Positions 1-13,048 of a stretch of DNA of 64,000 nucleotides are shown piece after piece (position 1 is the stretch's first letter; the number at the start of each line of letters is the position of its first letter). Source of the DNA: Neelides folsomi (Eukaryota > Arthropoda > Collembola > Neelipleona > Neelidae); the NCBI GenBank assembly GCA_034687125.1, contig JAQGBZ010000233.1, positions 34,984 to 98,983 of the forward strand, in the 5' to 3' direction. The notes under the pieces were generated by a model that saw nothing but the letters and a program-made list of their open reading frames with translations, had not been told where the DNA came from and searched no databases. Both the position numbers and the translations under genes were made by a program.

Positions 1-582
1 GAGTTGGGTGGTAATCTCAATTGGAATCCGTTGCTCCACTCGGCCCATCCATTTCGAACCCTTATTACTCCTATTACTCCTCCAGAGGAAATGAGAGTGT
101 GAGAGCTGGGCGGGATGTATCCAAAAGCAATTAGGAACTCCATTTCACCCTATCAATCTGTCTCGCTCATCATGGATCATTAGCCTACTCCCTCTTGGTA
201 AAAATTCCATTTGACTCCCACCCATCAACCTGCTAATGCTCTCCTGCTCCCAATTCATACAATTGAATACAAAAATTATCATTTCCCAGGCTCCTTTTGG
301 ATCCTTAAATACATCTCAAACACTTTTGACATATTTCACCCATTTTCCCATCAAATCCAATATCCACATCAATGATCCACAACATTGAAATTAATTTTAA
401 GCACAATCGACTGAAAATACAAAACTGACATGTGAGAATTTCTTATGGATTGTTCTCAGATGGAATTCTTTTCATAATCAACTTAACTTTATAAAGAAAA
501 GTAACACCTTATGAGACCTGCGATGCAAAGAAATTAATCATGTTGGTTGTCATTTCGAACGATCCATTAGCTAAAGTATATA
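1..582. other. non-coding, nothing recognised
   Basis: No open frame with splice support, RNA gene or repeat structure is visible. The last eight bases (575-582, AGTATATA) are the left target-site duplication of the transposon that follows. Confidence 0.5.
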
Positions 583-1712
583 CAGTGATGTGAGTCCGGA
601 CATATGTCAGGACACTTTGGACATATGTCCAAATCTTAAATGTCCATTCATAAATGTCCGAAATATTTATATTTAATTAAATATAGTATAATACTAATTT
701 TCAAGAAATTCAACTGTAATTCTCGCAATTGCTTAAAAGGGTATTCTGGATAATTTTAATTGATAATTGATCTATTATTGGTAAAAATAATCTTTATCCT
801 AATGCTCATTTAAATGAATCAGGGCTCAATTGCACCGAGATATATCATATTGCCATTGCAATTATCTTATTGCAAATTTAAAAAAAATCGAAATTTCGTT
901 GCATTAAACACTGCAATATGCAAGGTGATAGGTGAAAGGTGATATTTGAAATAATAAATGTGGAAAAATCGAATAATCATTGTTCCAAACTACCAACTTT
1001 GCAAATAAATATTTCAAATTGCATTAATTTTTGCAACTACTAAATCGTCATATCAAATTGTTTTCTCTTATAGTTTTTGTCAAATAATTAAGATTTTAGG
1101 CAACATTTAAGAATTGTTTAAACAATTTTAAAGAAAAAGGTGAGAAATGAACATTTATTAAATTGATTTAATTAATATTAAAGGTGAGAGTGGAAATTCA
1201 CACCAATATTAAATAGGGATCATGTTGGGAATCCAACATCTCCATGATAACGAAACATTACATATTTCAAATATTATTTGAAATGTGAAATGATGTATTA
1301 AATCTTTGGTGCAACGATCTAACATTGCATATTGCAAAAATTGCAATTGCAATTTGATAAGTGATAAATGATAAGTGAAATTTGGTGCAATTGAGTTAAT
1401 AAGTTTAATAATGGCTAGAGACTAGAGATAAAGGTCATAAATATTATAAGTATTGATGATCTTACAAATATTTTTAATTTATTAATGAATTGTTATATAA
1501 TACAAAAAAATCAATTTATATGAATATTAAAACGATATAATATTTAATTAAAAAATATGTATGTATTGAATCATAATATGTAATATATATAGTAAATATA
1601 CCATACCATAATTGGATACCATTTATATTACATACCATTTTGCGAACATGTGTCGGACATATGTCCGGACACATGTCCGAGAATCATAAATGTCGGACAA
1701 CTAACATCACTG
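583..1712. mobile_element. non-autonomous hAT-like DNA transposon
   Basis: The element starts CAGTGATGTGAGTCCGGACA and its right end, read on the minus strand, starts CAGTGATGTTAGTTGTCCGACA. It is flanked by AGTATATA (575-582) and AGTATATG (1713-1720), an 8-bp target duplication with one mismatch. CAGTG-type termini and 8-bp duplications are typical of the hAT superfamily. Both subterminal regions are rich in copies of GGACATATGTCC-like palindromes, possible transposase sites by analogy with other hAT elements. No transposase frame is visible in the 1130 bp, so it would need enzyme from elsewhere. The one-base difference between the duplications suggests an old insertion. Confidence 0.75.
825..1395. 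repeat. inverted-repeat element nested in the hAT-like element
   Basis: CTCAATTGCACC (825-836) is matched in inverse orientation by GGTGCAATTGAG (1384-1395). The similarity continues inward less perfectly, with TTGCAATT and ATTGCAATATGCAA-like motifs and GATAAGTGATAAATGATAAGTG runs near the right arm. No clear target duplication was found, so it may be a second MITE inserted in the hAT-like element or part of that element's own interior. Confidence 0.45.
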
Positions 1713-1720
1713 AGTATATG

Positions 1721-4700
1721 TAAATACGTTATGTATAAGTACAGGTATTAAAGAATATTCAATAAATATTTTGGTGCAAAATGCCGATACTGGTATAGGT
1801 TAGGTTATAAGTTAAGTTATAAGGTTAGGTATATAAGTCATAGCTCATAGTTATGTTAAATTACCTTTCCAATATATAAAATATTAAAAAGTCGCATCTG
1901 TATTTGAAATTTATAAAATATAATCCTCCGATCAAAATTCTTTCTGCAGAAGATCCCATCAAACAATTTTTTCATTGTTGATCTTTAAGGTCTTCAATAT
2001 TCGTTTTTAATGTAAAAACTATAAAATTGGATTTTGAATAGTTTTAGCATCACAATCCTTGAAACTATCTGGGCAAAACTCAATATGGTAAAAGTCTTCT
2101 ATATAGGTCTTCTATCTTATCTGTACATTATATTTGCAAATGGATCTTCCAGGAATGTGCCATATAGAAAAAAGCATTACATTCGTATGCACATTAAAAT
2201 TTACATTAAATTCGAAGAAAAATAAAGTAGGGCAGTGATATAATTCAAAAGGTCCGAAATTGAATAAAAAGTTGGAATTTCTCACTCCCGACACTCCAGA
2301 GGTGTTTCTTATTATAATGAGTAAATTCTTTGTCCCATCTTCCTTGAATGTTTGAGGAAGGGGAAGGAGCGGAAGAGCAGGTGGTACATTTTCCCCAAAA
2401 GCTTCAAATGAAAGAGACCGAAGGGGTAAATGTGTGTAAAGAACTTCCCATAAGTATACATAGCAAGATGTGATAATAAGATGGGGGCGTCTATAGGGAA
2501 GAGATATGAATTTGAGTCATATATCTTTCCGAGAGGATGTATGCAAAGTATGTGTACTTGACAAGATTACGAGAGGTTCGTTGATTTATCAAGGAACTTT
2601 GTGCACTTTTATCACCTCTTGCCACTCTCGCTCTCCACATTGTATCTCAGGGTTTCCCCCTCACTCACCCACTTCCAATGAACTCGTCATAATCTATGGG
2701 AAGTAACAAAAGAGAAGCACCCGGGTTTAAAGAACCCACCCGCACCACCTCGACTCAAATTCAGGGAGAGGAAATCAAACATTTCTTCCAGGATTTCGGA
2801 TTCTTGATTTACGACCTTATACATTTATTATGAACAAGGAACATTTCCCATCCCCCCTTGCCTGGATCACATTCAGGGATTTAATCTAGTCAATATGAAC
2901 ATTTTTGAATAAAATACGAATGACAGACTTTTTATTGACAAAATTTAATATCACGTCTTTACTGTGAGTTTTTCTCATCTCGTACAGTATTACGGTATAT
3001 CTTTTGTAAGTGCATCTTCACATGTATCCATTTATTTTTTCCATCATATGAGACGTAAAAATGCAACTTGGCCATTTGAATAGAAGTAGAGCATAATCGT
3101 TTCCATTGAATCTTCAAAATATTGCATATGTCCAATGATGAAATCCAATAATATCATTTTACAAATCCTCGTTTATCACACTTGACAAAAAATTCCACAA
3201 TGCCATTCAAAAATGAGAGATGCTCAATATTTAATGAAAAAATCTCATAAATTTGAAAATAATTAATTTTTGATATATTTTGATACTTTTTTCATTCATC
3301 AATACCTTTTACATCTCAAATATTTGACCATATTTCTGATAAAATAAATTATAAAAAATGGTATTAAATGGTATTAAAAATATTGGGGTTACGGCGTTAT
3401 GAGGTTAAATCCTACCAAAAAGAGGTGAGAAATTGGAATGTGAATTTCAAAAATTTTCCCATCTTCATTTTAATAATGTTAAAGAATTTATTCGCCCAAA
3501 CCTCTTTGTTTGTTTCCATTACATGGAGAAAGTGTAAGTTTTGGATGGAGAAAGAATTTTTCCCTGTCAGAAAAGATCATGATGATAAAAGTTGTGCTCA
3601 TCCATTCATCCATCTATTTCTTCAAACGATTGGTCGGGAGTAGACAATGGGTATGAGAGGGAAATATTACATCTATTTGCCCACAAATTGATAGGAAGGG
3701 TGAGGAATTAGATTTCACTTCATTTTTACTCCAAGTGGAGCTTTCACTCAGCTCCCAACCACCTTCACCCATCAAACTTCACATCCACTTACCCCTCCAC
3801 CATCTCCGCTTTCGTCTCCGTCTACGATATTCCCAACTAGCCATGTAAACATAGTGAGAAACCTCAAGGATGCTTCTTTTCTCACCATTATCCCTCCCCT
3901 TTTTTTCCTTGAATCATAACCATGTTTTCAATCAAATGAACAATCAATTTGTCTTCACTTGGTCAAAACCCTTTTCTTCGAATACGTCAATTCCTTTAAA
4001 AATTACAATTCTTATAATAACTTAAAATTAGAGTTTTTATATCAGATTTTTTAGTGTACCAATAGGTATAATATGTAATATACATTATTATAAATACCTA
4101 CAAAATTACAAAAGTATTATAAATTAATAAGATTTAAAAATTGTGGTTGACATATTTATCCTTAATTATATAAAGTATTCGTGTTGTTTATTTAAAAGTA
4201 ATGTAATGTTTTCATCCTGTGGAATGGATGAACAATTTTGTTTCGTGAGATTGATGAAGGAGTTGTTGAGTTTGGACGAATCCATCTTTATTGTTCTTGT
4301 AGTTTTGAAGATAGGATCGGGGAATGTAATTAAAAGCGGATGTTGATGAGTGATATGAGTAGGAGGAAAGGAGGCTTAAGTCGTTTATCGAAAGAAATCA
4401 ACATTTCATTAGAAGGGAATTATACTCCTTTCCCTCTTTCTCCTCCTAATGTTCTTTACCCCGAGTGCTCCGGAGCCAGATAAATCCATCAACATCTCAA
4501 GGGAACAATACTTCCTACTCCTGTCTCTTTTGTTTCTCTCGTCTTAACTACTCCTCCCTATCGCCCCTCTCACCATCCGCCCTCGTTATTCCCAACAATC
4601 CAATCCTCTTCAATCTACGTCCGTCTCCGCTTATACATTTTTCACTCCCAACATTAAATAATAACCCTTCCACATAAAATGCCAATAACAGGGAATTATT

Positions 4701-6743
4701 CCAATCAGCTAAATAAACAATGTGGCTCGAATGAACATCATTGATCAGTTTTACAGCTTTTACACAACATTCGTTTATTTCTAATAAATTTATGTGTTTG
4801 GTGGTGTTTAACCAATTTGCTATTTAGGACAATTCAATTTATTTGTTACAAAATGTATTACAGTTATATTTAGTATTTCATTTTTATAATTTTAAATTGA
4901 GTTTTCGTATTTTGTATTTTTTGAATCGTGTAATTAAATGGTCATTTCTTGTTAGTTTAATGGATAACTGTAAGTCGGCTCAATGACATGGGGAACGTGT
5001 GCCGCTGAAAGTGGAAAGGATGAATTTAAATAGGCTTTTAATTTTGAATCTGGCAAAGGGAATTAACAGCAATGTGATGTTAAAACAGGAATGGACTTAA
5101 TGGACGCATAGATGGTGAAATGAAATCAGAAGCTCTTCTACTTCATTTACCTCATGTGGGCCCAGTGGTCTGCGATTGTTGATGATCCTTAGATCTCTCC
5201 AGAGCCAGGCTTTCCTCACTTTTACTGCCTCCACTTGATATAGGTTTAATGAAATCTGAGTTCGCATTTCCTATCTGTCTTTGAGCTGTCTCAGGGGTTC
5301 AGACTCACACCCGAGACCTCATCATTGTGACAGAATGATCTCATTAAACCGAAGGAACTCATAATACTCATAACTCCATTCCCCAGGTCCCCGACAAGTC
5401 AAACAGGAGTGAGTCCATGTTGTGAAATATTTCCCAAATAAACGACAAATCTCATCAACGGAGCGATGACTCTTAAATGGGCTGTTATTACAATTCCCCC
5501 GAACTGGGCCATTATGATCCACGGGAATGGGGCCGGAACGAAAAGGTAAATGAGAAAATAATATAAATTTGTGAAATTCAGGATTTGAATGGATTTGAAT
5601 GTAAGTTGGTTATAAATAAATTGCGATCCCGGTGAGTCTGGCTTATCCTTCCCTGTGCCGACTCCTGCAGATTGGGAGGTTGCTAAGGATTGTTGGGTGG
5701 GGAGTTTGTCAGGGATGTAATTTACATCCTGCTAGTTGACCGTTAGTGTGTGACAAGGGATTTCCCTCATGATTTGTACTAATGTTGGGAAGGCACCATT
5801 GAAGGTGCATTTGAATCCTCGGGTAGGATGGGCGGAGAGAGCGTGATGAAATATGGGGGTCCATTACAACCGAATTTTTCGACATTTTGGGGAAATTTTG
5901 AGCTGAGGAGGAATCTCCTTTGGTCCCATACTGCGTTACCCGAGATCCCTCGTGACGCTTTCATTACTATGCAAAGTAAGAATAATGGGCTCGTTTCAAA
6001 TTTACAGAGACTCCTCTTTCTATGTGATCTATTATAAATTATTCGGATATTATGAATGTGCTCGCCCAAGAACGACTCCCTGCTTCCAATTGGCTACGCT
6101 CTCACTCGTCAAGAGACTTCCCATCCTTTCACTTTTCTTTAATCTCTTTCAAATTACGACGGCCTTTGCTCGACCATTTAAAATACACAATATCCGCCTT
6201 TGAATCCCATTCATCCAATTCGAGACTTGAAAGCAAACAAAAATTGAACTTTACTCTACAAATTCTATTCAGCAAACAAATAAGGTTCGTCTGCGTATCA
6301 CCTAACATTTACACATAAATATTATGTATGGTAATATAAATACTAAATACTATAATACTGTATTATTACATTCCTCAATTATTGCATCAATTTATTGAAT
6401 GAATTGTCAATATCAATACAAAACATCTTTTTTAATAATATATGCATACCTAATATAATACTGGTCTAACAATAAATATAATTTTTTAATTAATAGTAGG
6501 TTTATTCATTTAGTACATTACAGTTATTTAGTATAATTAGGGATTCTGTTGTACTTACATTTACATTACATTACATTCTGTTGTACATTTTATATATCAG
6601 TACATCTTATGGTGTGAAAATGGAATTTTTTAAAACTGTCTTAATAACATAGGCATTTGAGTATGAGTCATTGACGTGGAGTTGAATTCTAGTAAAAAAT
6701 TCCTCTTTCAATTATACAGAAAAAATAATGTTTTTTCTTTATA
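1721..6743. other. gene-poor intergenic DNA
   Basis: About 5 kb alternating between AT-rich stretches and somewhat more GC-rich, purine/pyrimidine-skewed blocks (for example 2300-2900, 5100-6250). Short open frames occur on both strands but none shows family similarity, consistent splice sites or a promoter. A short TTAGG-like run (TAGGTTAGGTTATAAG) lies at 1795-1810. No RNA gene was recognised. Confidence 0.5.
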
Positions 6744-7046
6744 GTAATTATAGTTGCAATTCTCTTCACTTTCACTCTAAAATTATCAACGGATTCAAAT
6801 TTCTGGAACGAAATTAAATCGGAGGCGGCCAGTCTCCTCTCGGGATTGGCTGAGGCTGTCGGTGGCCCCAGCACAAACAATGGAGCACTTGTCATCAAAA
6901 GTCAAGAAGAGGCTACGCCGTTTGAAGTGCTAAACTCCGTCGCGCTACAACGTAAGGGACGAATCATGCAATCCATGGTGGATGCTCAACAAATCCACTA
7001 TGACTTAGAATTTTATGAAAATCTCTCCGTTATTACATACATTTAA
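6744..7046 (+). CDS. possible coding exon, unknown product
   Basis: I do not recognise this sequence. An open frame follows a pyrimidine-rich acceptor-like tract ending TTTATAG near 6743. It begins with a hydrophobic run (IVIIVAILFTFTL) that could be a signal peptide or anchor, followed by a mixed polar stretch including EIKSEAASLLSGLAEAVGG. This part is more GC-rich than its surroundings, as exons in this window are. A strong donor-like CGTAAGG lies at 6949-6955, so the exon could end at about 6949. Otherwise it reads on to a stop at 7044-7046, with an AATAAA at 7115-7120. No first exon or start codon could be found, and the opposite strand is also open here. It may be a chance frame. Confidence 0.25.
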   Translation, partial: VIIVAILFTFTLKLSTDSNFWNEIKSEAASLLSGLAEAVGGPSTNNGALVIKSQEEATPFEVLNSVALQRKGRIMQSMVDAQQIHYDLEFYENLSVITYI

Positions 7047-9530
7047 AAAAATTGAAAAAGTTAAAGTGGATATTCGAGGCCATGAATCCCAACTGGGAAA
7101 ATGGGATTTAAGATAATAAAGATTTAAATCTAAATTAAAGTACAAGATAATATAAATAATACTGTTTCGACATAGGTAAGATACAAACTCAGATTCCTAA
7201 GTTTGTTAAATGGACATATTAACGCGAGTGATGAATTAATGAATTTAATGTTTTAATAATAAATGTGGATAAGATCTCAGAACACGACTTGCTCTTAACT
7301 GGTGGTCCAAAATCTTCGTCCGCTATTTATACCACTTCAATGACTCATAAAAATAAGATCTTGAGAAAGAGCTGACCTAGATTCCATACGCTACAGTAAT
7401 GACAAATGAGTAAATGTTCACATTTTTATGCTAATTCATCACTACATAGATTTGCAACTTAATTTTAAAAATAATTTTTTATTTTAATAATAATTATATA
7501 TAATTATGCATGATAAATTATTTTTTGAATTTAAGTATGAAAAATGATAAGATCACTGCAATTTAAAAAATATATTTAATTTTATTTAATAAGCTTATTT
7601 TTTTAACATGTGAACTCTTCTTTTCCTATCTCAATAATCAATGAATGCAGAAATGGGATATTATTCATTTATTAGGAAAAATATAACAAGAGTGAAATTT
7701 AAGATGAGATCCATGTCTCGAGGCATTAAATGAAAAAAAAGTGAAATGTGTAAGTAGGCATTATTCGAGACTTGAGGATAAGAAGGGAATGAGATGAGGG
7801 AAGTGGGAAGATATAACTTTATATCACAAAATGGGGAATGGACCGGTGGCTCACATGTGAAGGTATTTGGATCTGATGAGCTCAATTGCTCGGAAAGCAA
7901 TAACATGTCTCATATTTCATCAAGCCTACACTTATTGTTCCAAGAGGGGCTCATTCCCCTCCATACTGATTTCAACCGTTCTCCTCTTCAACCAAAAAAT
8001 CATCGGTTTCGAAGTTTCCATTTATTTTCCCTCTTCAATACGACAGATAATTTCCAATTAATTCTTATTTATAATTATATTACTTCAATCTACTCAAATT
8101 TTCTATAATTTGTTTTATTAAAGAACTTTTTGATAATTATATTTAAATAGTTCAACTTGCTATACAATTCATTCCTCGATATAATATACATATGCAGCAT
8201 TATTATGTAGCTATTACAAAGAAAATGGACTGTGGTTCAGGAAGTTACTTTGTGACTATTCAACCGTAGAACATGAAACAAAAGGGTTAAAAAGAAAGTG
8301 CAAGCAATAAAAATAGCTACTTTATTAGCCATACTTTTTTAGGGTATACTTTTGTAAAAACCATATTGAGTCATTTAAGAATGAATTCTCTATACGAATG
8401 AGTAAATAAGTTTTGTTTGAAGGGAGAAGTCTGGAGAAGGGGCATTTTACGCGTGTGGTTGTGTTTGAACAGATAATACAGAATAGCTGATAGTGGTTAG
8501 GGAGATTCGAAATTGAATTGAATGGTTAGAAGGGCGAAAGGAGAAAATACGATCTCCGTTCCCAAGCGAGGAAACTTCCGGTTCCTGTCCCAACTCCCAT
8601 TTACGGGCATCTTTCACCATATGTATCTCTATAGGTTTAACCTTTCTCTCTCTCCCCTTCCTTCCCAACTGGTCGAGGGAGAAGAAAGAGGAGAAATATG
8701 CAAATGCCACAAGATCCTCAGAGAAGACCTCATGAATGAAGTAATAGTTTTATTAGACTCATTTAATTTACCGCTCCTTTTAGCAACTTTCCCTTTTATG
8801 AAATTGTGGGAAAAATAGAAGTGAAGTTCATTAAGCCCTTTGTATGGCCATTTAATTATTCTTTGGCAATTCATTCGCGTATTAGGAAAGGGGAGGGAGG
8901 GAATTTATGGGGCCGGAGAGAGGCGGGCGAATTGAGTCAAGTAAGTGAAATTTGAACCAAAGGAGGTTGAAGGGATCTTGGGATTCTGGGAAGATGAGGA
9001 GGAAAGGAAAAGTGATGAGGATTTACTTTACATATCAATGCAAGCAAACAAAGGGAAGCCGAAGATCCAATATTGACGATCTCATTGTTTGGGAAACGTG
9101 TGGGTTTGGGGATAGCCAATGAGGCGGAGAAGGCTCAAGGAAAGGTCAATCAATTTGGATGGAATTGAATGGAATGAGAGTGAGATGGGGGAAGAGTGAT
9201 GTGCCCCGACTTCCGCTGTGGCAAAAGTCTACCACCCGCCTGACACTTACATTTAACCAGAGGACCCTTTTAATGAAATTTGAAGATTTAAGGAGTCAAC
9301 CTTTCTGCATTCTCAATGAAAGTCGATCCAAGTGGGATTTCCTCTTATTATTAACTTCAGTCCAATCGCGTCTTCCCAATCTGCCTGACCTTTTTTCAAA
9401 CCTCCTTCACTCCTTTCTTCTTTGAACATTTGTTAAAACTTACAGTTTAACAGTTATTTTAAATAAAAGATTTCATATGTAAACTAATTTATTTAAAGTT
9501 AAATTAATTTTAAATTAAATGATATTTAAT
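7047..9530. other. intergenic, nothing recognised
   Basis: Mixed AT-rich and purine-rich DNA (purine-rich around 8400-9430). Several overlapping short frames on both strands lack any coding signature. No RNA gene or structured repeat was seen. Confidence 0.5.
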
Positions 9531-9714
9531 TATACTCTATTCCATTTGAGAAGATTATTGAGAATTGAATAATGTTACTTGACCGGGCAATCGAATGTCA
9601 TGTCACCCGCAAATAATTTGTACAGGAAATAATATCGGTTTATTTGAATTTCTAATGACTTGTCAAGTAACATGATTCAATTCTCAACAATCTTCTCAAA
9701 TGGAATAGAGTATA
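9531..9714. repeat. 184-bp MITE with 53-bp terminal inverted repeats
   Basis: The left arm 9531-9583 (starting TATACTCTATTCCATTTGAG) and the right arm 9662-9714 are reverse complements with 2 mismatches in 53 positions, around a 78-bp centre without coding capacity. The outermost TA on each side could be the TA duplication of a Tc1/mariner-type insertion. Near-identity of the arms suggests fairly recent formation. The transcript would fold into a long hairpin. Confidence 0.8.
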
Positions 9715-12700
9715 ATATTAATGGACTCATATCAATTTTTATATAAACTAAGGTTAGTTACGGCATTATTTATAAAAATATGTAAGTAGGATATAATTAG
9801 GTAGTTGGTTTTACAATAATTCGTCTAACATTTTAAAAAATGCCATCATGTAAAAAATTTATTAGGTAATCTACAATAGTTCAGATTGTTTCACATTGAA
9901 TTATATGAAAACTTGAATTACGTACGTATGTACTTTTCTTACTAGTAGTTATTCTAACAATTGAAATAACTAATAAGTTAAACTGTTTATTTAATAAAAA
10001 AACAATAATATTGTAAACTCTTTACTTTAAATTAAATTTACTCTTATTCTATATATCTACTTGATACTTTATAATCACGTGTATAATATTCCGTCTTGTT
10101 TCGGGTTTCACGAGGATATTTGTTCAATGCCTCTATTATCCTTATTTCTATATACCAATGTAATATACTAATCGAATTGAATAAATGAACCATTATTATT
10201 ATTAGTAGTAGTAGTAGTAAAAGTCATGTTCCACGAGATAATCTTTATATTTATAATATTTTAGTATTTAACTTTTAAAATTAAAATAAATATCTGTAAA
10301 TCTCATTTACCTAAAAAATAAAGAAAAGATGGAATGCAATTGGTGAGTAATGATATAACATTGTGGATTATACCGCAGTGTTTTTTTATCCGCCTAAGCC
10401 CATCCCCTTGCACTTTAACATGGATCGGAGTGAGCGAGTCATAGGGGTTTAAGAGAAGAGGGGCGAGGAGTCTCTTGGGCATCTGTGTGAGCCCACCGTG
10501 AAATTGCATGCCAAACCTCCACCTTCTCCAGTCTCACAGTCACCTCGAGTATTTTCACCAGGAAGAAGACGAAGGAAGTCTCTCCAGCGGCGGCACGTCC
10601 CTCCACCCACCGACGATCCCTTCCTTATTATTACACAATCCCAATGTCAGGACGGGAGAGTTACGAATCTAAAACTTTTTCTTTCTTTACCAAACATCTT
10701 TGGATAAAATTCCAGGACCAGAGATCTCCCTCGGTCCATTGATTTAAAGAACCGACGGTGGTCTTGAGTAGGGCCTTAATGGCTCCGGATAATTTCCTCC
10801 CTCCCATGAAGGGGACTTGGAATATATGACACTATTAACACCGACTCATTTCATATGCGGGCTCCATGCATTATGCTCTCAAGACAATATCAAGACCTAT
10901 GGTTTGATATAAGGAACTGATGTCGAGGGGATTGAATATGAGAATTGTATAGGAAGGTATATTAGCACAGTATGGGTATAATCAAACACTCTCCGAAGAA
11001 GATTCTTCTAACTCGTAAATCTGAGACAATCATTGTCTCCTTAATAAGACCAGTGCACCTGAACCTCATTATTTATCCAGCCAAGTCTACATTTAGTAGG
11101 ACTGGGATCTCTCGTGACCTTACATCTTGAAAACATCTTTTCGACTCGATCTTCTGACGTCTTCTTAATTTTTCCCAATTTAGCTTTTGTCTCTACTTGC
11201 AATTTAGAGGGCCATTTGGTAATCGTTTTAAAAAACTTGGTGTTAAACATTAGGTATGATTGTAAATACGGTCATTTGGGGAGTTTTTAATTTACTTACT
11301 TTCTCAATTTAAACAATGAGTAACCAATTTATCTAAAGATATTTGTATATTTAACTAACGGTTATAAGTATGTATCATCTTAGATCTATGCAGTTTAGAT
11401 TAATATTTGTTTCAAAGTCAGGGCTTACAGAAAGCCTATTTCACTACATGTATAGTTATAATGAATATAATGAAAAATAACAATATTTTGATACGGCAAA
11501 TTAAACTTTATTTTAATTCTTTGAGGAAATATTGCATCTTCTCCCTTTTGTTAATTACCATTTCTCAGAGAGCGAAGGAAGAAGAGGTCTATAACTTATC
11601 CCTCAAGTTTATTAGTGGAGAGAGCGGGAGAGTAATTTGAGAACCGCTTATCGTTACTTTCTTTTAAATAAAAATTAAAGGAGCCGCGCGTTTACCACCA
11701 AAATTAGATTAATTTTATGAGGAGTTTAAATTGCGTGTAATTGTAAAGAGTGGCGTTGGGGGTTCTCGTTTCATTACAATGCCTCGTTTCTCACAGGCCG
11801 AGTTAGGGACTGGAACACGAGGGAATAAGACATGTTAAATATTTCACAAGACAATTTAAAACCTGTTTTCTCCCCAAAAGAGTTAATGCCCAACTTACCT
11901 ACATAGAAACATTTATATTCTCACTGGTCCAGGGATCTAAGTTGGTAACTTTGGACAATTTTGGAATGAAAAAATAAATTTGGGCTTATAATTGAGACAA
12001 AAGAGAGTTTGGATATTTTATGAGTCTTAAGCGAACAAAAATGGGCTGAGTTTGAAGATGTCCAAAAGCGTGGCTGGGAGGAATGTAGAGCAATCTGCTG
12101 AGGTGGAAGAGGAAGATTGAAACGGCATTTGTTTCCTCATTCTGGTTCGTTACATTTGTTACTTTGCTCTTTAGTCCCCACACTGGGCCCTAAACTCGAT
12201 CTCGCTTAGTTAATTGGAAGGATAATTTATTGGTCGAAAATGTGTGGGGAAATTGGAGTTGTTTCCATTTTGGTCTTCTTTGTTCACTTCTCCACTCGAT
12301 CTTTGTTCATCCTTGTGTGAAATGGTCTCATGGTATTAAACTCATCCTCAGCCTCCTTCAACCAACATCATTGATTTCAAACTCAGTTCAAACATCAGAA
12401 ATCGATTAAATCCTTTAATGCAATTAATCCAATATATTTCATTTGTAATTCATACATAATACATAGTTATAGAATATTGTAAATATGCAATTTACATATT
12501 ATATGCATTGAATTATTATGATTTAATTAATGGAATATTAATTGGTTTTAGAAAAATTTAATAATAGAAAATAACCGTAAAAATCCAACCTTGTATATTC
12601 ACTGTACCTTAAGTATGCATTAAAGCTACATTACGAAGACGAACACTTGTATTTTATCAAATACGATGACACACAATCAAAAAATATATTCAAACATTTC

Positions 12701-13048
12701 AATTTCTAATGCTTCGAAACATTATTAAAGTAATGTCATGTCAAACAAGTTCATCGAATATAGCGACATAAAAATGAATAACTAGCGAGTGATCGTACAA
12801 AAAAGTAAAAATAATAAAAATTCAACCAAGAACAAACATTCAGATCAATCTGTTCAAATATACCAAAAACAAAGCGGAATCGAAATCATTCAAATGATAA
12901 TAATCATACCGCTTCATAAAAAGATCATAGGGACTTAATGAGTTCGTAATATACGAAGTTCGTATTATGCCTATACATTGTATATTGTTATTATAATATT
13001 TACAAAATGAATATTATAACAATAGTACACAATGCATTAATTATATTT
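9715..13048. other. intergenic, with a small microsatellite
   Basis: No gene was recognised. An (ATT)4(AGT)5 compound microsatellite lies at 10192-10219. GC-richer blocks at 10300-10900 and 11950-12400 contain unsupported short frames only. A small inverted repeat, TTCGTAATATACGAA, lies near 12952. Confidence 0.5.
10192..10219. repeat. compound trinucleotide microsatellite (ATT)n(AGT)n
   Basis: About four ATT units run directly into about five AGT units. Confidence 0.85.
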
